From Galerina marginata (Eukaryota; Basidiomycota; Agaricomycetes; Agaricales; Galerinaceae), in NCBI GenBank assembly GCA_023014335.1, contig JAECYW010000013.1, forward strand, positions 806,001-870,000: 64,000 bases of DNA, written 5' to 3'. Every line of letters begins with the position of its first letter. The stretch's first letter is position 1. The notes under the pieces were generated by a model. The model saw only the letters and a list, made by a program, of their open reading frames with translations, was not told where the DNA came from and searched no databases. Shown here one piece after another: positions 45,850 through 57,565 of this stretch. The position numbers and the translations under genes are program-made.

Positions 45850-48295
45850 CTATATCTCTATTGCTTGTGCAGCCGCGGGGCCACCTCCGCCCACCCTCTT
45901 CAAAAGCATTTGCTGGTATTTCTCCCAGCCAGATATTAACTAATGCAGAAGTGAATCAACGACTCGCGAGAGAGAAAACACTACGCTGCCCACCTCTTTC
46001 TGCCGCGAAATCATCCCTTCAAGGAAGGCGTGTAACGAATCCTTAAAATCCTCGATTCTCTCTTGTTCAAACCTTGCGACTTCAGTCTTGACAAGCTTCG
46101 ATGCGTGTTCGTACTCTAGCTTCGCTTCTGAGGCTCGACGTTCTGCCTGTAAGCACGTCGCATCAACAAAAGAAACAACTGCGAAGCGATGGACATTACC
46201 TCTGCAATCTGCGTCAATGAATAGCCCAAGCGGTCTGTGGGAATACGCCCTTGGGCCCTATTCTTTTCGTGTGTTTGCTTGGTTTTCAACAACTCGTTCT
46301 CTTGATTTTTCCATGCATGGTAGACTCGAATACGGGAGGCAAATGCGAGCTAGGCCCTGTCAGTGCCGACGACACCATGACCTCATACGTAACATACCCG
46401 AACAGAGTTGATCAAACGGGCATATTCGTCCACTAGGCGAAAAGTCAGCGGATAAATAACCAGAAATTGAGATAATCTACCAGTGGCCATCAATGTTGTT
46501 AGATCCTGCTCTGACTGAATATTCTGGAGGTCTTGGGCAGTTCGCTCCACTTCCGCAAGTCCAGCTAAGGACTGTGCCAGTTGCTTACCCACATCAGATG
46601 ATGACAGCTCGGTGACGTTTTGCGCAAATTCTCCAGTAGCCACCGATAATTCTGTGGAAGTGTCATTCATATAGAATCACTGCGTACGACGGCCAACATA
46701 CCTGTACGGTGTTTTGATACAAGTTCAATGGCTTTGACCAGGCCACGTAGCTGAGACTCAAGACTATCAAGGTAAACCTTTTGCCTGTCGAACCACTATG
46801 ATTCGGTGTGAGTAAAGAGCAACCTCTTGCGGTGAATTTGTGGACAAGTACTTCGTCTGTTTCATAAAATCTTGGTCCTGCGATGGACTGCCCAATACTG
46901 GCAATGAGCCCCCCTCTTTCATGTGCAATTTCGGCCTTCCTATGCTTGATCTGAAATAGCGCGTCAGTCAGTACATTGGTGATCCCTGTGAATACTGACG
47001 TCAAGCGCAAAACTGTCACTTTCTAGGAACAGCTTCAGGTCGGGATCCTTTCCAAGCACAGGATGATTTGCAGTTTTTTGAATGCACTTCTCGAGAGCTA
47101 AACGGCGCTGTCTCACAAACTGATCATCGAATCGGCCAAAAGTGTTCTTTTCCGGGACGGGAGGGACAACAACCCCGGGATTATTGTTGGAAAGGGTTTC
47201 GTACAACCAGAGGAAGTCTGAATAGCGCCTAAGAACGGAGAATGCAGATTTCTGAAATAGTGGGGACGTGGTCTTTGGAAGTAATGTCAGAAGGCGTTCA
47301 TATGATCACACGAGCGAAAGCTATACCCTGGTGTGTACGGTATACATAGTGAATGAGCGGATGGGATCTCCAACTTTTTGAGGGTCGTCAACAGTAATCA
47401 CGAATACCGGTTGAAGACCTCCGTCGTTTCTCGTCACGACAGCTGGCTAATGCCTGGTCAGCAATGGTACACAAACGTCATGAAACGAATTGACAATACT
47501 CACAGAAGCATTTCCTTCACGATCATGGTGCTTATTATAAGCTTGGAGGATTGGCTTGTCATCGTCGCTGTCATCATCCATTGATGCCGCAGCCTGCGGG
47601 GCCACTGGTGTGAAGGCCTCTGACTGCCATGGGGTCTGCTGTTCATCCGTGTGCCACCCCCCGAGTGCTTCACCTCCAAGTGAAAGGGCAGCAACCGACC
47701 GTTCGACTCCTTGGAATGGCGTATCTAAGGGAGACTTAACGATTGGTTCAGTTGCTGCGAAAGACGGAGCACTCGATGCGCTATTCGACCGGGAAGACCC
47801 TGTCGGTGTTTGAGCTCTTGCAGGTGCTGAAACGGAGTCGGGTTTCGGTGTTATTGGGCTGGAGCTGGAATGCTCAGAGATTGTGGAGGATGAAATTGGG
47901 ATTTGGGTATCAAATTCTTCAATATGATTTGGCCGGATCGTCGCAGTCTCCGAGAATGTAGTTGGAACACTCTCGCGGAATCCTGGCGAGCGCAGATTCG
48001 CCAATGGCTCGTTGTCGTCGTCAACTTCAGCTAGGTGAGCCGCAGAGTCCAAAGGATCAGAAGTATGCGCCTTTTCGTTAGGCCTAGACTCAAAGCCGTT
48101 CGAACTTGACCCATAAGGCGCTTCTGAGGATCCAAAATGTTCAGACGAGCTCCCGAAGGCGTTGTCGGAGTCGGTGGGTGCAAACGGCGTCGCCCACGGA
48201 TCTGGGGAGCTGGAGCGCTTTGCAAAAGGATCAGCAAATGGGTTGTTCTCCAGTTCTTGCCGCGAAGGGCCTAACAGGTCGTCAAAGCCGTCCAT
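45850..48295 (-). CDS. VPS5: Retromer sorting nexin Vps5 (SNX1/2-like)
   Basis: PX-BAR subunit of the retromer that returns receptors from endosomes to the Golgi. It starts MDGFDDLLGPSRQELENNPF at 48295, with a long acidic Ser-rich N-terminus. The PX domain begins near 47440 and includes FSVLRRYSDFLWLYETLSNN, PPVPEKNTFGRFDDQFVRQR and NHPVLGKDPDLKLFLESD. The RRYSDF segment binds PI3P in this family. The BAR part reads EIAHERGGLIASIGQSIAGP, QKVYLDSLESQLRGLVKAI, ELSSSDVGKQLAQSLAGLAE, RLAFASRIRVYHAWKNQENE and KDSLHAFLEGMISRQKE. It finishes after an intron as LISGWEKYQQMLLKR and a Gly/Ala-rich tail, with its stop at 45850-45852. At least seven introns are present. An ATG 42 bases farther upstream is possible in frame but less likely. 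Confidence 0.92.
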
Positions 48296-48725
48296 GATAG
48301 ATATGGTCAAACAGGTTAAGTAGCCTCTGTTCACCACGGAATTGATGTCAATCCTAGGCAGTCTTAAAAAGGAAGTAATAGCCCCTATCCATCAAGATCG
48401 GTACAAACCCACCGCAATGTCTGTGAAGCACAGAGGAGCACTAGGTACAGGAATTATAGGAACTACGCAACTCAAAAATGTAATCGTTGAGGTAGGCATA
48501 CATAAATACAATTCCCTATTGGATGGTATTGAGCAGAATGGGATAAAGATGAAGACGGGAGACAGCAAATATCGACAGAAAACTGACAATGCAAGAACAA
48601 AAATTAAGAGCAATAAGACAGATGGAGGTAAATGCAATTGGTATGAAGAACATCCATGGAGAAATAGAAAAAAATTATGCAGGTGTTGAACTATGTACGG
48701 GTATGGCGGGCCCAACATCTTCATC
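48296..48725. other. Interval between VPS5 and the next minus-strand gene
   Basis: 430 bases containing the VPS5 promoter and the 3' UTR of the gene to its right. The short open frames on either strand have low complexity and are not supported as genes. Confidence 0.45.
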
Positions 48726-49769
48726 TTAGGATATCAGTTTTTCTCCCCAGACCAAACGATGGCGATGCGCGCGATAGGCACCAGTCAATGCAATCCAGAA
48801 TAGCCACGAACATACGATGAACGAGATAACAAATAGAGTGCGCAGATATATCTTCCAGCGCCAAGACACTGGGCTTGAGGAAGTGAAGATGATGGACCGC
48901 CAACGCTCATAGAACTCAGTATTCAGCCACATCAAGTCTGAAACAAGCATTTCGGCCTATAGATAGTAAGGCCTTAAGTCTATATCGCAGAGAAAGGCTT
49001 GTAAATCGAGACAAAAGCCACGCACCTTGAAGCGACCTGAATCGTATACATGTCGGATATCGGAGACCTGAGTGTTTGTGGAAGGCAGGTTTTCGGCAAG
49101 ATCGTTTAGGGTATCCATGGAAATCTCCAATTCCTTCTTAATTTGCGGGACTTGGTGGTTCAAGGAAGCGTCGGCGCGTTGGGAGTTACGCTGTCATGGA
49201 AGAGACTATCAGTACGTATGTAACCGAGAGAGGTATAAAAAATCACCTGTAAACCGCTATAAACGTCGCTTATAAGGCTATCAATTGCTCGGAAGTTGCT
49301 TAAATCCTCTGTTAGTCTCGACTAAGAAAATCTAGTAAGGATCACTGAAAACGAGACGAAGTGGGTTGCGACGCACCTCGATATCTTTCATCAAATGCTC
49401 GTTTCTCAAATTCTTCTTGTAAACGTTTCTCAAGGTAGTTTCGATCTTACTGAACAGTCGAACGGTCAACTTGGTCGTGGAATAAAGCGAAGATAGAGAC
49501 GAACTTTGTGGAAACGGTTGCAGAATCACGGGTTTTCCAGTTGTATCTTGAATTCGATAGACCCCGTTCTTGAGAATTCTGAGGCCTTCTAGAGGACATC
49601 CAACTCCCGAAAGAATGAAAGAAGGCAGAAAGGAGAGAACGAAGAGAACGAAAAGGTGAAAAAACACTTGATGAAAGGTAACCCAGCACGACCCCTGTCC
49701 AGCCTCGTGCCGTGCACAGTTTTTGATGGAATTCACGTGGATTCGGCCGATCAACTCCAAGTTAACTGT
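48726..49769 (-). CDS. Small coiled-coil protein with a C-terminal membrane anchor (unrecognised)
   Basis: I do not recognise the family. From the 3' side, exon pieces read EMLVSDLMWLNTEFYERWRS and a predicted single membrane helix, LRTLFVISFIVCSWLFWIAL, near 48790-48850, with a short basic tail (YRAHRHRLVWGEKLIS) and its stop at 48726-48728. Upstream exons give NHQVPQIKKELEISMDTLND (near 49100), RAIDSLISDVYSGLQ (near 49270) and TKLTVRLFSKIETTLRNVYK (near 49440), all helical. GCPLEGLRILKNGVYRIQDT near 49590 looks like the first conserved exon. The N-terminus is unresolved: an ATG near 49770-49800 (MAEMA) joined by an intron is one option. A tail-anchored helical protein, possibly SNARE-like or a nuclear-envelope factor, is the best description. 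Confidence 0.55.
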
Positions 49770-51676
49770 TACTGTTCACCATAACCTGCCATCTCCGCCA
49801 TCCAACATTTTTTTATTGGATCTATTGTCACTAGATTCAACTTGGAAGTTATACCACTGCCAGCGTACAACATGCAAAAGTTCTGAAAATCCCATTTTCT
49901 GAACGTGTTACAAAAGCCATTGAAATTCCCCACCTGCACTCCATCGGCCATCCAAGAATCTATGATACCCTCTCATCAAGAAGACCTCCGAATCAGATGC
50001 TACTCAATTTCCCAGCATGCGCTCTGTAGACTGGTGAAAGTTATATATTCCTAATAACTTGTTGAATGGATATCGGAACGATGACGGATGACGCGGTGTC
50101 TGGTCGCAGTTTTATCGTCGAATCTCGTGTTTTCTCCTTCACTGTGTCACTCCGTCTTATTGGCTACCCTTTGGTTCTAGGTTATTTTCGCCATTCCGAC
50201 GACCTGAGCGGCGAAATTTTCACGGGCTTATGGAGCTTCCACAATCTGTCAACTGCAAGCCGGAATACCTTCGTATACCCTGATCCTCGTCACATGCTTC
50301 CAACTTGAAATAGCTGCAGCAGGCTGAAGTATGGTGTCCCAGTGCCACTCTGCAGAATCATTACTCACTTACCCATATCCGTTGATTTTCGCAGCAGAAT
50401 GATCTCCCAAACCTGGTAAGATTTTGAAGGTTATTCATATTCAGCTTTTCTGCTAAGGTTAGCCAACAGCCACTTTATCCGAACAACGCTTTCCTGGCCA
50501 TATCTCTTAAATGACAAGAACCTTAGTTGTTCTAGCAATCAGACCACTGTATGGGGAGTCTGGGCTCTGCGGCTTCTTGGATCGTCGCAATATTCGAAAC
50601 CGCGTTTTCACCAACATGACTGCATGCTTGAGGAGACTAGACGGTCACCAAAAGGCGTCAGATTAGCGGCGTACTTCAAATAAAAATGGAGTCGGCTCGC
50701 CACAAAGACACATGCCCTCCTCAACCTTACTATTATGGAAGCCTAGGCGTTGTCCTTTGACTCATTGTCTATCCATGTTTTGATATTCTGACCCATATAA
50801 ATAGGTGTCCTGGTTGCATGCCATCTTTTGGCTCCCAATTGGAAAGGACTCGGTTTATGGAAGCGAGGTCTCGAATTGCTCGTCCGAATTTGAAGTTTGA
50901 ATGTTCATGTCACCAGCCATCAATAAATGCCATCTTGTAGGTGACTGCACATTTTCGATGACCCCTCATTTGCGTGCTGGGCGGCGCCAGAACATCTGGA
51001 TATCCTTTTCGATGTATCTCTTGATCTCTGCCGATGAACGTTCGATGAACCACGGCAATTGCTATCTAATACGCCGAGTCTCGCAAGGTAGAAAAGACTG
51101 AAAGCTGCGGGTTCTTTTAAAGGCATGTGAAGGTCGCTTCCGTCACCAAAATGCTTAAACTAACACTCAGTACCCTTAGAGTCTTTATCTAGGCAACGCA
51201 TGTGGCGCATGTCCTCGATAACTTGCACGAGATCATGCTTTTATTGCCAACCTTTCGAGGGGCGTGATCGTTGCATCAGCCTTCTCGGATTTGCCTGGCA
51301 CAACCTGCGACATACCCTACAACTGGTAAAACTTCTTTCGCTCCTTTCGCATGCTGCTATCCTTTTCTTCCAATATCTAATGCGACGTGACCAGTCAGAT
51401 ACCTCTTGGCATTTGAAAAGTATCGGTTTTGGAGGCTGGATATCTTGACCTGCACAAGCCTCCAAGGATCACACCACCAATACCTGCATGATTCACCGAA
51501 TTCTTTGCAGAATGCAGATTCACTGGATTTGCCGACTTGGCTTCGAAATATCCACAAACGTAAACGCCATGATTTCCTATTCAGAAAGAGGATAAAAGGC
51601 GCACTGTGCAAAGGAAAGGATGAGTGACTGTACCCCTACTATCGCCTAGATCTTTCAATTCGTAGTCACCCTAGCG
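49770..51676. other. Long interval upstream of the first chitinase
   Basis: 1.9 kb with no gene I can support. ORFs on both strands are short, without domains. The right end is the chitinase promoter, including GATAAAAG at 51591-51598. Confidence 0.45.
51591..51598 (+). promoter_or_regulatory. TATA-like element of the first chitinase gene
   Basis: GATAAAAG lies 79 bases upstream of the ATG at 51677, a reasonable TATA-box position if the 5' UTR is about 50 bases. Inferred from sequence and spacing only. Confidence 0.4.
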
Positions 51677-53281
51677 ATGAAGTTTTCATCCATCTTGCTA
51701 CTTGCACCGATTACCGCTTTTTTTGGTGCATCCGCCTTCCCAGTGAATGCAACGGCGTTTGATCTACTCGATCATGATGCCAGAGAAGTTCTGAAGCGCG
51801 CGACACCCGCTGCGCCACATTTCGTTGTATACGCCGATGCATACGACAGCTCCACTACTGGTCCTCCAGCTGTATCAGCGATTAAAGTAACGTCGATCCT
51901 TGCTTAAATCAAATTTTAATCACCAAATATTCTTTGACAGGGATTTAACGTTTTGTAAGCGCAATCATTGTGTATATCGCAGCGTTTAGTTATTCCTACT
52001 TTCTTGCAGTGCATTGTCGTTCCTTCTCATCGAAGGTGCCTGGGATAAGGTATCGTTTTTCCCTCATAGTTATGAAGTCGTCCGGTCTCAAAATGATAGG
52101 CCTATGAATGGACAACCTTTACCGCTGACCAACGCGCTTCCATCAAGTCGCAGTATGCCGCAGCAGGCATTAAGCTAGTAGTCTCAGCCTTTGGATCCAC
52201 CGACGTTCCCACCTCAACAAATGCGGACCCTGTGGGTACAGCGAATACGATGGCAGCTTGGGTTAAGCAATACAATCTGGATGGAATCGACGTTGATTAT
52301 GAGGTAGCAAGCTCCGAGATTTTCGCTATCAACTTAAATTGATGACCCGACAAATCTTCCAGGATTTCAATGCTTTCGATGCAGGAAATGGAAAAGCAGA
52401 GGTAACACCACTTGAAATTTTATTTAATTCTCATTCTGAAATGAATTTTGCGACAGGCATGGCTTATTTCATTTACCAAGCAACTTCGAGTCCAGCTTCC
52501 TCAAGGCACTTACCTGCTCACTCACGCTCGTAAGACACTTCCATCACTAACGTGTCCACGGCTGTTCTGATAAGGCACTCTTTGCCTTCTATCAGCTGTT
52601 GCTCCATGGCAAGTAATTGGTCTGGTTTATCTCTCTGTATCCTGACATGATATTAAGGTTCTCTCCGACGCAATGGGGCGGAGGAGGGTATCTCAAAGTT
52701 CACTCCTCGGTCGGAAGCCTTATCGACTGGTACAACATTCAGGTGTGCACAATTCTTCATTGTGCCTAAGGATTTTCCTTCTAAAATAAGTCTTATCTTA
52801 GTTCTATAACCGTAAGTCATCGGTATTCTGTTAATCTATTTTAATTGCATACTCATTTCTGAGTCGAACAAATGCAGAGGGAGCTTCCGAATATACCACA
52901 TGCGCAAACCTTCTCACCACCTCTTCCAACACATGGCCGCAGACTGCTGTTTTCCAAATTGCTTCGAACGGTGTGCCTCTTAATAAAATAGTCATCGGCA
53001 AACCGGCTACCTCCAGCGATGCAAGCAACGGATTCATGTCAACGTCGACTCTCGCCAGTTGCCTGGAACAGGCCAAAAACCAGGGATGGAGTGAGTGCTC
53101 ACGTGGCTATTGCTTATCCAGGCTTATCCCTTTATTCACGTTTCTAGCTGGTGGTGCGATGGTCTGGCAGGTAAGCTTTGAACATAAAAAAAGCGGAGCC
53201 CCACCTTAACCTCTGCTATAGTATCCCAAGGCCAAGTCTGCATGGATTACCTCTGTGCGAGCCCTTTCATGGCCTGTTTAA
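51677..53281 (+). CDS. Secreted GH18 chitinase, first tandem copy
   Basis: Family 18 endochitinase acting outside the cell on chitin. The signal peptide is MKFSSILLLAPITAFFGASA. The catalytic motif DGIDVDYED (DxxDxDxE type) is complete near 52281-52360, with an intron just after YE. Other features are PHFVVYADAYDSSTTGPPAV, KLVVSAFGSTDVPTS, GTYLLTHAPVAPWFSP, SLIDWYNIQFYNQGASEYTT and GGAMVWQYPKAKSAW. No chitin-binding module is present, so this is a short catalytic-only enzyme of about 330 residues. It has about 11 introns. One, 52609-52657, starts with GCAAGT in place of GT, at the position where the neighbouring copy has a GT donor. The stop is TAA 53279-53281. Confidence 0.88.
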
Positions 53282-54452
53282 TATTTTGATGCCGTTGGCA
53301 AAATCCGCGGTATTTACGCTTAGAGACCTGTTTTGGGTCGACTTCTTTCTTTTCGTGTACCCAAATATGTTTTCGGTTCAATGGGAAATGCAACAACAAA
53401 TTTCGGGTCTTCTGCCTTTCAGTGCCCTTTCCATGTTAAAATTGGAACGCCGTCGGCGTTGCACCGAGTCGCCACTGACCAAATGAATACGTATCGCCGA
53501 CATCGGTAGGTATACTCTATCTGAAATGACTTCAAGTACTTAGCTTACTTCTGCACTCTCTCTCGAACAGTCTTGCCATGATTCAAATCTTCAACGTTCT
53601 TTCTAATCCGTATGAAGTTGAAGTTCCATGTTTGGTCGTGTTCGAGGTATATTTTGAGGCGACATCCGTCATCGGCTGCGACCTGGCGATCAAATTATGT
53701 GGAGTATCATTAGGTATCATTCTCAGCTTCTGAAACGGTTCACGACTTGAAATCTTTATTTTACAGCCACGTATGCAGTTGGTCATTCGTCCAGACGCCT
53801 ATTCCACCTGGACCAACTGTATCCCCGAGTGAGACTCGCAAAGGGTTACTCGACAGCATATTGAATACTCTTACGCCGTCAATAGAGAATATGAAGAATT
53901 TCGGAGCCAAACTTCATTATAAAAGACACTACCGAAGAAGTGCGGGTATCCTGGACTACCGCAAGGATGTTAAACCGATGACTTTTAGCGATTGAAATGG
54001 TATCGCCTGGTAGGTACCACACGCTGTGGTCGCCTGACAAACTACACTCTTCTGCGCTTCGGTGAAATGTTGCTATATCTCTGGCCAATTTACGCGAATA
54101 CGAGATGTTCTCGTGCCCATCCGCTTTGTTCTGTGCAAACCTTCGGGATACCCGGCTGACACCTCCGAAACACGCTCTCTGTATCCTAAACCGTGTTTCC
54201 TTAGTCCAAGGTTCTTGGTCTCTTACGAAAGAGATCTGGTCTTTCTTCACTCTCTTCTGGAAACCACATGGTTATCATTGAAAACACCGCATGCAACATA
54301 GGCAGAAGGCAGAAGCTAATCATGATTCAGGATTTTCCAAACCGGGTAGGCACCCCCCCATATCCTGCAACTAACATTTGCATAAAACGCGAAGGAGGCT
54401 CTCACAAGTCAGCGGAACCCCTTGGTCTTCAGCTCTTGCTCTTGTCTCCTCG
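53282..54452. other. Interval between the tandem chitinases
   Basis: 1.17 kb without a supported gene. ORFs on both strands are short and lack domains. It must carry the second chitinase's promoter. Confidence 0.45.
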
Positions 54453-56042
54453 ATGATAACCTTCACGAAGAAAGCAGCTATTTCTCTGCTTTCAGGGCTT
54501 ATCGGCCTTGTCGTTGTTAACTCTCATCCTGCGGGTTCGCCTCCGCACAATATCAGCGAGACGGCTCTTAACTTCATCACTGAGGCCAAAAATGCTGCTC
54601 CTGCTGCCCCCCACTTTGTCATTTACAGTGATGCATGGGTCTCGGGGCTGACGGGCCCACCTCCGGTTGCTCAGGTCCAGGTATGCCGCGACTTTGTACG
54701 GTAATGAAATTGTTTTAAACCACCTTCTCAGGGATACAACGTTTTGTGTGTGCTGCATCGCTACCCACCTTTTTTTCTTCTGAACAGATTCCAGTGCTCT
54801 ATCCTTTCTCTTGACAGAGGGGGCGTACGACAAGGTTGGATTTAATTCCTGGTTCAGTTACATAACACTGAACCCGTTACACACAGGCGGAGGAATGGAC
54901 CCAGTTAACGGCTTCCCAGCGCTCCACTATTAAGTCGCAGTATGCGGCTGCTGGGATCAAGGTCATTGTATCTGTCTTCGGTTCGACCGACGCACCGACT
55001 TCTAGTGGTGCAGACCCGGTGGCCACTGCCAACACAATGGCAGCATGGGTTAAACAATATAATCTCGATGGGGTGGATGTCGATTATGAAGCGAGTCTGT
55101 GAAATATGTGATATTTACCGACTAACGGCCCATTTAGGACTTCAATGCCATTAATGCTGGTGATGGAAAAGCCGAAGTAAATCTTATGGTCTTGGTGGAT
55201 ACAAAGAGACTGCTGACCCATATTAGGCGTGGCTTGCCTCCTTCACAACCCAGCTCCGAAAGCAGCTTCCTGCGGGAACATATATTTTGACCCATGCCCG
55301 TGTGTACATCTTGCATCGCTGAATTTGAGGCTGATCAATTTAACGTCCGCGACAGCTGTTGCTCCTTGGTGAGAACATTAAATTTTTACACCAGTACAAT
55401 GAAGACTTAGACTATTCTTCCGAGGTTCTCGCCCGGTCTATTTGGCGGTGGGGCCTATTTAAAGGTTCATTCGACTGTCGGGAGTCTTATCGATTGGTAC
55501 AATGTACAGGCAAGTATGTGTAAATGACAAGAAAACTCCTACGTTGACCATATTCACGATATTTAAAATAGTTCTACAATCGTGAGTCTTTCTTCTCGGG
55601 CCTAGCCTCTAGCATTCTAAAAATGAACAGAAGGAACGAGTGAATACACAACCTGCAGTGGCCTTTTGACTACTTCGTCGAGCACCTGGCCAAAGTCAGC
55701 CCTCTTCCAGATCGCAGCAAGCGGTGTCCCACTGTCCAAGCTCGTCATTGGTAAACCTGCGAACTCAGGTGATGCCAGCGATGGATATATGTCGACCTCC
55801 ACCTTAGCCGGATGTGTCGCGCAAGCCAAGAACCAAGGGTGGAGTGAGTACTATACATAGACCTTCGATTTCGTCGGCGCTCATCTTCACAAATTCCAGA
55901 CGCTGGTGTGATGGTGTGGGAGGTAATGCTTTTCCGACATAATCTTGAGTACAATAGGTTCGTTATTGACGAGTTTCTTCAGTTCCCCGATGCGGCAGCA
56001 GCTTGGATAAAAGCTGTCCGAGCTCAAGCCTTCCCAGAGTAG
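54453..56042 (+). CDS. Secreted GH18 chitinase, second tandem copy
   Basis: Paralogue of the gene at 51677 with the same exon plan. The signal peptide runs through MITFTKKAAISLLSGLIGLV. Conserved parts are PHFVIYSDAWVSGLTGPPPV, STIKSQYAAAGIKVIVSVFG, the catalytic DGVDVDYED near 55070-55140 (intron between E and D), GTYILTHAPVAPWFSPGLFG, SLIDWYNVQFYNQGTSEYTT and GVMVWEFPDAAAAWIKAVRA. The final residues are QAFPE with TAG at 56040-56042. Catalytic residues are intact. In this copy the intron in the Trp codon of APW uses a normal GT donor. The overall divergence between copies implies an old tandem duplication. It is a catalytic-only enzyme; substrate range is unknown. Confidence 0.88.
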
Positions 56043-56349
56043 ATAAGCGTTTTCCTAAGTAGATTTTATTTATACTGGCTAGTCCACGTGTGTATTTTGT
56101 ATTTGTGTTTTATGGGAGAAGAAAAGAAGTCAGAAGCCTTAACACGACACTGATTGTTACAAGAGTTAACGAGTCCAAAGATAGTGTTGCCCATTTAAGG
56201 AGCTACAGTCGGTATTAGAGTGCGAATAGTCCGAAGAAACAGTCCAAATGAGATTCGAAAGAAAGCGAAAATGTCTCGTGAACAAAGAGTCTGCTAGTCC
56301 TGAGTCATCAGACGGGAACAAGGAAAAGGTCCTACACCAAACATTGAGA

Positions 56350-57565
56350 TCAACAGTTATAGTTATTCTGCCAAGATCTGCATGGACTTACAGCTGTGGA
56401 AGCCGGCAGGTCGTTGTCCTGGTTGTAGGCAGTAATGTCACCGACAAAAAAGATAGAGTTCTGTGAATTGGATTGTAGGTATAATGAAACAGTTATCAAT
56501 GCCTGCAGTATTTCGTCTCTCACCTCACGTATGTCGTATGCAATAATTGTAGGCGGTTTGGAACCGTCAACATTGATCCATTGGGCTTAGAATTTGGCAC
56601 ATTGTAAGTCTTACCATTGGAAACAACACAGATGGAAGAACAATACCTGTCAACTTCCCCGTTTCCTGGTCCAAGGTCCAGATAGCAGACTCGACATATA
56701 CATCTAAGGCAGGAAATTTGGTAGGACGCGCACCTCCTGGAGCTGTTGAAAATGTATGAGCATTGAGAATGTGTTTGGATAAACGGTTGTTTTACTCAAT
56801 GGAACATTGGTGAACCCAACGGTACTGGAGTAAAAAATCAGCGAGGCAAAAGATAAGTTGGGCTGACGATCACACACTTGCGACTCCCATGCGAAAGTTT
56901 GGGTACACCGGCGTTTGAAGCACTTCCTGCTCCAACGTAAAATGGTGCAGGAAAAGTTGGGTTCTGATAGGCAAACATAACTTGAGGATGTGCGTCAACG
57001 TAAGATATAGTAAACACGCACAGTAGCTAGGACATCGATTTTGGTGGGGTGCGATGGTTTAAAGGTCAATTTGACAAGTAGGTCCTGATCAGGGCCAAGG
57101 AAGTTGACCCCGCTTCTATGAGGGAGTTACCGTTATCTGTTGAGGGCTTTTGAGGGCTTGAATCAAAGTGGCTCACATTGTCCCAGGAGTAGCCCAGTTT
57201 CTGACATTTCCGAGCACACTTCCATCCGGATTTCGAACCTGGAGTCGGCCAGTCAACCTACAAGAGGAGTTTAGGCTGTCCTACAAAGGTACGAAAGATG
57301 GATTCGTACGTCACCGAGGGCAGAGGTGAGGTCGAGGCGCCTCTGGCATCTGAACAGATGAGGATAATTCTAAGCAACACATTCGAATACGAAAGTCAAG
57401 GAGGCCATTACTCAAGGTAGGTGTCGTAGAGAGGAACCTAGGGGGCTTCGGCGGGAGGCCCCGTGCCAGTCTCTGTCCGTTAGTCTCCTCGAGAGGAGAA
57501 CAGCTCACCCACCCGATGCAAAGCGCAATGACCAACAAGAACGCGAACTTCAAGTTGCTCATCAT
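56350..57565 (-). CDS. Secreted protein of unknown function (LARGLPPxPP type)
   Basis: MMSNLKFAFLLVIALCIGWV is a signal peptide, followed by QRLARGLPPKPPRF, a motif I associate with a group of small secreted mushroom proteins. After introns come TGRLQVRNPDGSVLGNVRN, LGPDQDLLVKLTFKPSHPTK, DVLATNPTFPAPFYVGAGS, FPALDVYVESAIWTLDQET, QWINVDGSKPPTIIAYDIRE and, in the last exon, NSIFFVGDITAYNQDNDLP with a stop at 56350-56352. Two Cys lie near the C-terminus. Splicing of the first introns (57300-57420) is uncertain. It likely folds as a small beta-rich extracellular domain. No enzyme motif is seen. It is not related by sequence to the chitinases beside it. Confidence 0.6.
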
